From: Trichoplax adhaerens
Taxonomy: Eukaryota; Placozoa; Uniplacotomia; Trichoplacea; Trichoplacidae
NCBI RefSeq assembly: GCF_000150275.1
Contig: NW_002060944.1
Location: 4,351,080-4,415,079 of the forward strand
Direction of reading: 5' to 3'
Length of the DNA: 64,000 nucleotides
A program made the translations under genes and the position numbers. Positions 38,837 to 50,448 of the stretch are shown piece by piece. Positions within the stretch are counted from its first letter, which is position 1. Each line of letters opens with the position of its first letter. The notes beneath the pieces are model-generated. The model had not been told where the DNA came from. It did not search any database and worked only from the letters and a program-made list of their open reading frames with translations.

Positions 38837-41800
38837 TTACTGTTTTTCATTCCAGTCCGGCGTTACATCAAACTGAAACTCTGTATGTATCAATAATTTC
38901 ATGCAAAAGAGCTGAAGAAGAATCATCATCATTTTCTATAATAGCAAATATAAGTAAATTCAGAGTAAAATAATTAATATACGAGTAACAAATAGATCTT
39001 AATATCAGGAGCCTCTATTTTAAATTAAAGTCATATTTAATGAATACCTTTCCTGGACACTGATGACTTAAGTTTTTGGCTTCATCTGGATATACTCCAG
39101 CTTCCCAAATCATATGCCGTATCAATTCCTACAAATATTTATGTGCATTACATTCATTAAGAATAATAAAAAATGAAATTCATAGAAATTTCAATTTACG
39201 AGCAATCTATATTTATGGTTGTACAACATATTTAAAACTTCTTACTGGATCGTCATAGAATCGGAAAGGCTTAAATGTATCTGGTTCTGGAAATACATTT
39301 GGGTCCCTATGAGCTAAATGGATATTGCCAACGAGTAAATGTCCTTTTGAAATCTTATAAGTCCCTGTATAAGCTTGAATAAACATATCTTGTCTACAAT
39401 AGGTATGATAAATGAAAAAGAATATTTTATTTGAACGTTAACATGAAAGAGAATCAGGGCTTCGTTTTAAAATTAATTTATATTTATTTATAATCAACTC
39501 AAGATCACGCAACTATAAATAGATCATAGTTGGAATTCAACCAAATTTGGTTATAAAATATGTTTGATCCCTTTTCAGATCAGATAAAGATCGTAAGTTA
39601 TCGATCTATCGTACTATAGCAGTACACTACACTGTAGGATTACAGTAAGTCCAAGGATTGATATTAGTAAGATATTATTTCGATCTACTTTATGATTAAT
39701 ATAAGCTTCAGGCTTACTTTGCTCGACGGAATATTAATGAAATAGGAGAAGAAGTACGAAGAACCTAGCGTCAAAGTAATAGACGGTATAAAGTTAAAAT
39801 AAAGATCTTTAAAAATTAATTGAGAAATACTGCCATTTTTCGAACCTCGGCAACAAACGATCTCAATCGTTTCATTTTGGTTAGTGCTGCTAGAGAAAGA
39901 TCATTGCCTTCACCTAATGTACTTTGTATTTCTTGACGTAATTGATTTCGATCTTCATGGCTTAATATACCAATTCGTGCTGCGCAAGTTCTCATAATTG
40001 CTTCACAGCTACCAAATGCGTTAAAGCTAATATATAGTGATATGATAAGGAATATTGCTATTACTTCGACAATCATAATTTTATTCAATATTATTTTAAT
40101 CTATATTGATTCTAGGACTAGTACAGATCTCTAATATTGTACGGCTATCGAAAAAGCTGATAGTTTAATGTAATAATAGGAAACCTTTGACTACAATAGC
40201 AACTAGAATTACATTTATTCTTGTTAATTTAAAGTGATTCTAAGAATTAAAAAATATCGTCTCTAGCGAAGTTCTGAAAAACTTGATGAATTATATTGAT
40301 ATCAGCTATTTATAATATGCAATATTTAGATATGTAATGAGGACCGCTATATTTAAACTTACGCTTTTACGATTATAGTATAAAACTGTATTGATGGATA
40401 TACATCATCATTTATTACAACTTTTAAATTACGCTCCTGTTGAGCATAGGACGTTACGTAAGTGTAACAAGAAACAAAATGATCTTAACTAAACTACAAC
40501 CGATTTTTTCCTACTGATATCTCAATAATTTTTAACAGCAGTTCTAAAATAGATAAATTAAGAATATCTCAGTTCTATCTCTCCTAATTAAGTACTCACA
40601 TGATACCAAACAGAACATTTTCTTTGGCATATTCATCGGACAAGGAACATTGACGACCAGTATTTAAATAATACGGCAAATAAGTAGAATTCTCAATTTC
40701 CTTGAAAAGCTCGATATAGGTATTATAAATATCGGCACATTGTCTTTGCTTTAACAATCCAGGCACTCTATCATATTAATGGAAAAAATCATGATGTATT
40801 GTGCTAATAAGATTAAACTAATTATGAAAAGCTTTCTAAATTATCCTCCTCTATACCCTGATAAGATGCGAATTTATAAGTAAGTACGAGATTATGTGAA
40901 TATGCTATTTCTTACTTTATCTTCTGCAACGCTTGCACATACCATTGAAAGATTGACTCAAAATTAACGGTCTTATCGATAAATAATCGACAAATTATAT
41001 CACAACATAAATGTTGGATTCCATCATCCCATGATGGTTGTATCGATTTTGAAGCAGTTGCTGTAATAAATCCAATATGAGATAGCAAACATAGTTAGAT
41101 TAGATTTCTAATGAGACAAGCCCTAGAATAAAAATTTCCTGTATATGTGTATTTTAAATTTTGAGCTTTACTTATGAGTTCACGTAAGTAAACAGCTATC
41201 ATATTCATAGGAAAATAGACTAACGCTGATAAGTTTTGTTCCATCGTTGGAAATGATCTTCAATGCTATTATAGGTTTGCTGAATGATATATTTATCTTG
41301 CATGGCAGCCAAAGTTTGCAAAATAAATGAATTTCTACTCATACGATCTTTTTGGTCTGAAAATATGGAAGGACGCAAACTATCCATAAGATTATAATTG
41401 GTGATATAGTTTCCCACGCCGTCCTCTTTCGTTACCTAACAATTACAGGATTGAATTAAATATTTTATTTCCATACGGATTAGCAATCTACGTAAAAGCT
41501 GACTTATTTGATCACTATGATCGATAACATGCATCTCTTATACCATAGTAGTTAATGATTTAGATTAAAATTCTTGCTATTGTAAATACGGAGTGCAAAA
41601 TTACTGTTAGCTGTCACTCTTGATCACATTTGAAATAAAAAATAATACAAACCTTATCATTTTGAAATAATATACGTATAACACGATTATCGACTAAAGC
41701 AATAGCTCGAACGCCAATATTGATTCGAAAAACATTTTGTTGATATTTTTGTTGTAACGTCTTGAAATATAAATTTCCTTGCTGTAAAATAAGCACAAAG

Positions 41801-42617
41801 TTAGGTTTCTAAATGTTTCTAAATTTATAGACAGCACTTGCTAGCACCTTAACTGAGATAAGATTAACGAAGAAACGTATTTCTAACTTATACAATACTA
41901 CACGCGTAAAATAATAAATATTAACTTTATCGTTATACAATGCACCGATATACAAACTATATTTGCTAAGGCTAGAATTTCGCTAAGAAAACAGTAAAAT
42001 TACAAAGTGCCTAAGCGGGATTGGATGTGACTAATTTATTACCATTTATTAAATAAAACAGGTACAGTAAATGTAGCAATTAGTAAAACATAATATCACT
42101 GGAGATTGTATCAATCAACTGTGGCGAAAATTTAACACCCGAATTAATTATATATAATTTCCAAATTAACTTCAATCATAATCGCCTATCTTAACACTTT
42201 GCGTCATTCACTTAAAAGTCAATCAGTCAATCGTTACACTAACAAAAAATTATAATTAACCGTAATATTACTAAAATCTCCTTGGATTATTACAATGCAA
42301 CAGTGTTACTGTACAAGTATATCGTAATAAAACAATTTAACATTATAAATAGGCACATAAATTTAAAAAATACTTCATAATTGACCTATTTTCGTAATAC
42401 TACCGTTTATGACGGATTGTAATACTTCCTGTTAGTAGTTTTCCCATAAAATAGTATATATGCACATATGAAATATTTAGGCCGATTTAGTTCCGTTTAC
42501 CTGTTGTAATTTAAAGGAACTGATAAATTTATGTCCATGTGATCCAGGAATCGATTGAATAGTATCTTCTCGGCTAGACCTCCTTCTCCGGTGCAACTTT
42601 CGCGAAAGAACTTCCAT
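38837..42617 (-). CDS. Cytochrome P450, CYP74 clan, copy A
   Basis: Predicted oxylipin-forming P450 acting on fatty-acid hydroperoxides without O2 or a reductase. Ten exons, phase-consistent, 441 residues to a TAA: 42501-42617, 41653-41781, 41225-41435, 40916-41060, 40600-40767, 39846-40026, 39718-39764, 39246-39393, 39048-39128, 38837-38935. The start IPGSHGHKF resembles plant CYP74 IPG-YG-PF, and there is no membrane anchor. The I-helix reads IIFNAFGS, with the CYP74 Asn instead of the monooxygenase Thr. The K-helix ExxR is EVLR across an exon joint. The heme loop is IWEAGVYPDEAKNLSHQCPGK, with the long insertion before Cys typical of CYP74. AOS, HPL or epoxyalcohol synthase cannot be told apart by eye. 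The stop overlaps a perfect GTAAGT donor at the position where copies B and C splice on. Confidence 0.9.
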
Positions 42618-45600
42618 ATCATTGATTTTTTTCACTTTTAGCTATCCAATTATCAGCTGATAACAAATTCCTTTATTTAATATCATAGTCAAAACTAGTA
42701 AGACGACAATATAAAATATCTTTAATTGATATTTGACTGGATTAGTGACTAAAGTCAAAAGATTCTGTTTTACTGCAATATTGAATTTCCGGTTAATTTT
42801 ACTGTAAAAGTGGGTAACCTTTATTTAATATTATACTTAAAAATTTTACTTCAATTACTTTTTCTGTGTTCTTAGCGATGTATTTACGCTATACTGTTGT
42901 CGTATTGTTATTAAAAGGTAAGAAGTAAACAAAAAAGAAAAGAAAAACATTACTGAAAAATCATTGATGATTATATAATTATTTGTTTGCTTATATTACT
43001 AAGCTTCAAATATTTCTCATTAACGTCAGAATAAAATGGAAGTAATATTAAGTTGAAAAGATTATTCTAAAACAACATGAATAAGTCATTTAATGTAATA
43101 ACGTATTTTAATCCGATTTAACTAATTGCGTACGCCCGTATCCATAAACATCATTTGCTATTTTATCATCAAACAGTTAAAAACGTAACACAGAAAGCAA
43201 AATACTCGTATAATTGAAGATTAACTATTTTAGTTAATTCAATTTTAAAATATTAAGCAATTAATGTTAGATTAAATATATAGAATATTAATACTTATAT
43301 TTAAAGCTATTAATAGTACCTAGTTTATAAATTTTGCTGATTTTCTCGAAATATGGAGAAGTATATGTGGATTTACACAAAGTAAACTATTTCGATATTC
43401 GACGAATAGTAAAATACGGTGATCTTCGTATTAAATAAACGTAATAGTTTGCGTAATAACACCCTCGAATACAATTTACACGTCATATTTAGGGGGTCCT
43501 AATATAAACTGGTATAAAAAATACGCTTGCTATGCTTGAAAATCTACAGGTGGTTACTATAATTATAATGCAATTCAGCTGGAAGTCGTGACCTAAGAAC
43601 TGCGCCATTCATAATGTTATTTCTATTGTTTCCTTGTCTCTCTTCTCTTGTTATATAAATATCTATATCTGCATACAATTGTGTACATGTAAAATTAGTT
43701 AAGCTACTAGTGCCCGCTTGAAATCACCTTTGCTTTTGGGAACCATCATTTTATGAAACCATTCTATCACTGTCAAATGCTGTTGTCTACTTTTAACCTT
43801 AAACTTAACCTTCGTATTTAAACAAGTTCTTTCTCTGTTAAAATAGCTATCATTGTACCATTATCTTCACGCAATAATGTTAGTCATTTTCGATCTTTAG
43901 GGGTAATAGCTACTAAGTATGAAGGATTTTGTTACAGATAGGTGAAACAGAGCCCGTTTCAAAATATGAATTTGCTGAGTATCAAAATCATACTGTTAGA
44001 ATTTATTTAATAAATATAAGTAATCTATGATCATGTAGAATTATGAACAAATGGAAAATTTCGCTCCTTAGATGTAAAGATGATAAATACTTCCGGAAGT
44101 CTTTACGCGGGATGAATCAATTAACTACAATCTATTCTAAAATATATAAATTTACTTATTTTCAATACTACACCATTATTATTATTAAAAATTTTAACGA
44201 TATGTGAATAATACGTTTAATGTACTTATCTATGAAGATCATTGTATTAAGACATGAAAAATAGAAATAGAGTCTGTTACTGCTCGCCTTTTTCACTTCT
44301 TTCTAGATAATCCTTAAGATGGAAGATTTTTTATGAAGAACGGTAATTTAGAGATTATAGTTCTTTTAAGATATAAACTAATTCATAATTAACGCCCTGA
44401 TATTACAGCTGGTGACAATATTAATATACCTAATAAACTTTATAGAGAGATCTTATACAGATAAAAGAAAATTGAAATTTAATTGCTACATTGAATGAGT
44501 TTTGTTCTTAGGGATGGTAGTTTTAAGTGCAGAAAGTTGGCCAAGAGACAGGATAACATAAAAATTGCTTATGAAAGAGCTTTTACAATGATTTGATGAT
44601 TTAATAAGTTTATCATCGCGAAAGTTCTTTCATTAGTAATTTTTATGCTACTCTTACATTGTAATTTTTCTTACCTTCTTCAAAAAAAGCTACATCAAAT
44701 CATGATTGCTATTTTGTACCAATCACAACTGTTTCTACTTTATTCTTTAATACATCAATGGTGACAATGTGCTGTAAGAAATACCCGGTGGGATACGAAA
44801 TATCCTATTGATTCTTGTTTACTAAATCAACCATACGAAAGGAATTATTATGAAGACAGGTCATCCGTTATTATCATATAAGATAATACTGTACTCTTAG
44901 GAAAGCACCAGAATTAACCGGTTACTTTTTACATACGCGTACACTCAATTGATAAAGTTGGCTTATGAGCACAATTTCTCGAGGCCGTACTATACAAAGC
45001 AAATGTCAAAATAGAACTGAAAAATAAATTTTGTACTTGTTTACAGTTAAAGTATCTGTATTGAAAGAGTCCCAAGAAATCGAAAACTTATGTACAAATA
45101 AGATCGTTTGAATTTATTTTCTTCTAATTTGCACCGAAGAAAAACGAAATCGATGTCATCATCATAACCTGCTTTATGGGAAATCAGGTACAGATTAGGT
45201 TTGCTATAAGTGATACAATTTGTCTGACTTTGTTTATCAAACCTTTAGCAGCCGTTCATGAGCTTGGTAATGTTCTTCAAAGGAGAATTTCGATAAATTA
45301 GTGTGATATTTTATTGTAAAATAAATTCTTAGGACGGTTTGGATAGGCAGCTTAAACAGGTTATAATCGCTGAAACCAACAATATACTGTTTATATTTCC
45401 CATAAAAGTTTGGGTATCTATTAATCATTACTATTAGAGATTTAGATAGCTAGTAAACAAGGTTTATGCAAGAAACTATACCTTTGATGGGACATATTCC
45501 TACAAGATGACTATTGTAGAAATAGTAAACTAAAAGTATTACATCACCATCTGATCAAGCTAAATTTCTTAGCATGCGACTCGTAAAAGTACGTATACGA

Positions 45601-46353
45601 ATTCCCATGCATAGCATATAAAATGTAAGGGCAAAATAACATACACATTTTGAAGTAAGTACTGTCTGAAAGGTTTGGTATGTAAGGAATGTAAGAAGAT
45701 GTTCAATATAGTGCATCATATGATGATCTAAAAATTAAAGATAATTTCAAAATTTCCCGATTTAACCTTAGAAGTATATAATACATAAGTAATTGGTTAC
45801 GTGTAACAAATGTACGTTGTTGGATATGTATGTTTTTGCACTTATATATACACTACATGGACAGCAAATTAAGTATAAAAATATCGAAAATAGTCATGTT
45901 ATGTTAAATATTCAATTTATTAGAAAGCGACAATTTATATTTCTTAAAACTATAAATCTTTAACACAGAAATTGATTAAATATAAATTCTACGATCATTT
46001 TAGCCATTGGAAGCAAATTATTAACCTTATGCTGTTATCCGAACCAATAACTTAATAAGTATACCAATTTATTGGAAACTCTTTATCTGGAAAAAGTTTT
46101 AACTTGTAATAAAATACATTAAGCAACTGTCATTTTATTAAAAATAAAATTAATCTAATGATACCTGCAAGTTACCCTATGCAATAAATAAAATGCGCGA
46201 ATGACAGCTTATGAACTCAATATAATGATGATGACATGAATTCAATATTCTTTTAATAAAGTTATAGAGAATAAGCTAGCTTAATTATACATCGAAGTAT
46301 ACTGTTGCACTTGTGATTATATATCAAATTAAAAAATAGGATAGCAATGTAAA
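42618..46353. other. Spacer between P450 copies A and B
   Basis: About 3.7 kb of AT-rich sequence holding the 5' flank of copy A and the 3' flank of copy B. No splice-supported exon, RNA gene or repeat array was found. Isolated short open frames (for example on the minus strand at 45237-45428) have no recognisable content. Confidence 0.5.
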
Positions 46354-49300
46354 CTAATCGTTTTTTTCAGTCGACTTTTGCTTTTGTTTACGTGATCTTT
46401 TCCGAATAATTACATTTTTATGGGCACTACCAAGATTGGAAGTAGTGCTATGATTGACGGTATGTATTACTGATTCATTAATATCATTGGCTTTTAAAAC
46501 AGATTTTAATTCTGACATCCCGTCTTTACCTTGTCCAGATTTGTATTCTTCATTAACTTCCACGACTGGTTTGCCATCTCGGAAGCGAGTGATTGTAGTT
46601 GTTGTTTTAATAACGTAATATTGATTTCCAGCAGAAAAAAGCAATGACCGAGCATCCGCTACGTCACGAACGGGGATGATCTTATTCTAAATCCATAAAG
46701 AAATTTCATAAGATATTTTAAACACTATTAATACAAGTACACGCATGCATCATAAAATTTTGAATTTAGATATTTACAACGGCTATAAATTGAAATGTTT
46801 TAATGTATATTTCTTCATCCGGGCAACCATGACGTCGAATTCTATAAAATTATCAAATGGAAAGATTAGAGGAGTATTTCAGTAAATTATTACATGTGAT
46901 CGTATAAACTTTAATTAATACATGACTAAACACTGATGTAAAAAGGAAAAATCTTTAACGCTATTATTCAACTATGTTATCATTATTTTAAAGTAAAATG
47001 CTGTTTTAGCTTTTATTGCGTACGTTTTGTTTATTTATTGAAAATCACTTAAAAATACTTTTATAGCTTACTACAATAGGAATGACCTACTTTGTTGCAT
47101 CCCAAGTTGGCGTTTTGTATAGAACAAATCTGCTCTGCAGCAATAAATATAAGCTAAAGAGCTCAAGGCAATTAAAAATAGGCTGCAGTAGATAAATTTA
47201 ACATGGAATATTAATTATAAGATTGAGTTAATTTGCTACCTTTAAAGTCTAAAACTTGACTTTAAAAATAAAATATAACAATATTACCTCTTCTAAACCT
47301 TCAAATTCATCGCCAAAGCATCCATATTCCCATAATAAACATCTTTTTAAAGACTATAAATTCGGTAATATTGTTAAGTAGATAATAGCCATTTTGTGCA
47401 ATTATTTTTACTCATTTGAATTATTTCTTCGAAAACTAATTAGAAGTTACTTTTAATAAATTTGTAATATTTGCATTATCGTTGCAAAAAATCTTCATAA
47501 AATAATTTTGAGTGTATAAACCTACCGGATAGTTACTAAATCGAAATGGTTGAAATTCATCTGGATTATCAAACCATTTTGGATCTCTGTTTGCCCAATA
47601 TAGATTGGCAAGCAATCTCTGCCCTTTACGAATATTATAAGTAGAGCCATCGACACTGATATTCATATCATTTCTATTAGGAGTATTTATATGATATAAA
47701 CCATTATTGGCAATTAATGTCTATAATTAATAATTTTATATCAACTATAGCATTTAATTTGATTTTGAAGCCCAGTAAATTTTTAAATAGTTTAATTTAT
47801 ATTATTATCATATTATGTTATTCTAAAATACAATTAATGTTAAGTAAAAGTTAATTATACGAAAGATATATCCAAGTTTTAGTGATGACGTGATAAATAA
47901 CCCTATCTCAGCTATAAGACTAGGCGCAACTACCATACTCGTATTAAAGGCCTATCCATGTTTCAAATACTTTAATTTACTACGATTAAATCCGTTATTC
48001 TACTGTACAAGTAAAATGTACATTTCGCTGATGTCAGTTGTTTATGGCCTGGAGTAGTAAACCAGGGATAAAAGTAAGCTACTACATATAATATCCTAGA
48101 AATACAGCTTTATACACATAATTTAGACGATAAGATTGTAAAATTTAATATAAGTTAAATTATCACCGCTAACTCACACTGCCCTTCCATAAATCAGGCT
48201 AACAGAAGGTGATGTACGAATAACCTGAAATACGAGATAGGCAACAATGATCGATATCAATGAGTCGCAAAAGTGTATAATATATTAATAAATGGCATAA
48301 AATAACCCTATAATTAGATTTAATATGCAAACTTACCTCCATCACAAATGATTTTAAGTCAGTCATATCTAACATTGCACTTTCAGATAATCCTGAGTGA
48401 TTAGTCAAGACCTGGGAGGTACTTTGAATTAGATGTTCCTTGTCCTGCGGAGATAATGTAATGATTCTAGCAGCTATACTTCTCATCAATGTATTGCTTG
48501 TTCGGAATAGTTTTGCACTATATATAAATTGGATTGAAATAATTGCATACTTTAGGTGAAAGTTTACGTCTTGTACTCTTTAGCTGCAAGACTATAACCC
48601 TATCTATAAGTCATCTAGATCTGGAGTAGATTTTATTTTAGAGTACTTGCATCATGATATAAAGAATGTTAATTTTAACAAAATCTTGAGTTAACGAATA
48701 GCATTCTCCAATTTTAGCGAGTTTCTTGAAATTAGGCGACTGTTCAATTTGTTGTAATAATACTTTGGTAGCTTTAATACCACGATTAAACGATCCAGTT
48801 TTAACGAACAGCCTAAATATAGATAGTAAAATCGATCATCTGATGGATTAATAGATACCTTAACTGAAGCTTAAAGCTTTCCATTTTACATTATGCTACC
48901 TATAGCCAATTTAGACTTAATTAACTGCTTGATTTATATGCTACAATAGTGCTATCCTTATTTATCAACAAGATATTGCACAGCTCAAATTAAATACTGC
49001 GATAGGTTATCTTGTTACATAGCGTTAATTGTGTGATATTTTACTATAACTTGCTTTCCTCCTACTATTATAATTACCTTGATATCATCAGCATGGCTTC
49101 CAAGCAATCAGAAGCAGACTGAAATTCAACTCGTGTACCTAACAATAAAGAACTGATTGCATTACTACAAAATTCTTGAATATCTCGTTCCCAGTTACCG
49201 GGTGGACCATTGCCTAGATAAACTGAGACATTGTGAAAAAGTAAATATCTGTTTTAGTCTTGAAATAATTTTGTAAAAGATGTATCAGACTTTTTACCTT

Positions 49301-50448
49301 CGTACTTGTCTTCCCAACGTTGAAAATGTTCTTTAATGGTATCACTTACCACTTTAATAAAATAGTTAACAGGAATTAGCTGGACAACATCATTTATTAA
49401 GGATTTTCTATCCTTTTTAGCTTGATCACTCCATAAAGATGCTATAGGATAATTTGTTAGTGACTGAACATTTTGTAGCGCTATTCCGTAGCAATCTTCT
49501 TTTGCCACCTGGTTAGAGAATATCACAACTGTATTAACAGTTTTCAATAGTAAAAAATACTTAAGTATGTCTAGATGTATTACAATTTCCATCTTATTTG
49601 TGTTTAATTTCAGTATAAATAGCGGTTATAATTATTCGTAAAGTATTGGGAAGTTCCAAAATTTACTGCTGTAAAGTTGAATTACCTAATATACTTTAGC
49701 GCAATATTTTTGGATGATCTTAAAATTTTACAATAAATTAGTCATCTCATTTCAGTATCATTTTCCATACCTTACTACTATCAAAGAGTAATTGTGATTC
49801 TTCATTCGTTAGTATAGCTATTGCATCATAACCAAGATTAACGCGAAAAATACTTCGTTTATGCCGCTGTTGTTCTTCATGAAAGAATAAATGTCCTTTC
49901 TATTCAATGTTGGAGATGAATGAATAATTGATTGAAAGGTAGCAGAATAAGTTTAGAATGTAGTTACAAGAATATGGTTAACAAATTTTATTATGTAACG
50001 CTATATCAGCCAGGAAAGCCTGTAATCAACACAAGGCTACTGGATATTAATTATCAGAATGGTGTTATAAAACTGAAAGTAGATTTTAAAGCACGCTGTC
50101 ATCAATGGACGGGATTAAAGTACAATAAGAGAGACAAAGCTTTTAAAAACAGCAAGATTTTAAAGCACGCTGTCATCGATGGATGGGATTAAAAGTACAG
50201 TAAGGAAGATGAGGCATTTAATTGCAGCTTGATGATTCGATGAAGATATTGAAGTGAATTACTGAACATCGTTCAACCCTATACAGACTCTTGCCATATA
50301 CACAACAGTATAATTAATTTTAGTAATTGAGACTTACATGTTGTAACTTTGACATACAGTACCAATTGTTAAGAGAGGTAAAAAATCCAGGAATGGTATC
50401 TCGTTTTTCTTCAGGTTTAGTACTTTCCATTTCTTTATCATTATCCAT
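46354..50448 (-). CDS. CYP74-clan P450-like protein, copy B, heme ligand lost
   Basis: Tandem paralogue of copies A and C with the same intron phases. Twelve exons: 50338-50448, 49771-49899, 49298-49508, 49078-49213, 48654-48812, 48337-48517, 48178-48224, 47526-47673, 47288-47353, 47091-47182, 46778-46841, 46354-46686; 558 residues, open throughout. P450 marks present: K-helix EVIR-TSPSVSLIYGRA and NLYWANRDPKWFDNPDEFQPFRF. Marks missing: exon 9 is 66 nt instead of 81 and reads LLWEYGCFGDEFEGLEE with no HQCPGK, and the I-helix FN is AK. Exon 5 ends at ...ATCAT|GATGCA instead of GT. The last two exons add a C-terminal tail (RRHGCPDEE; TTTTITRFRDGKPVVEV; basic KRSRKQKQK end). It is either a non-catalytic P450-fold protein or a decaying gene. 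Confidence 0.8.
50082..50229 (+). repeat. 74-bp tandem duplication in intron 1 of P450 copy B
   Basis: GATTTTAAAGCACGCTGTC starts at 50082 and again at 50156. The following bases (ATC.ATGGA.GGGATTAAA.GTACA.TAAG) also match. The plus-strand frame across it is not a gene. Confidence 0.8.

Noticed and set aside
46778-46841. HGCPDE in the tail of P450 copy B as a relocated heme-ligand motif
   Set aside because: It lies after the normal end of the P450 domain, and the homologous position in copy C is LGTPDE without Cys while C keeps its own HQCPG loop.
49932-50192. 86-codon plus-strand open frame
   Set aside because: Lies in intron 1 of P450 copy B across a 74-bp tandem duplication. No protein features.
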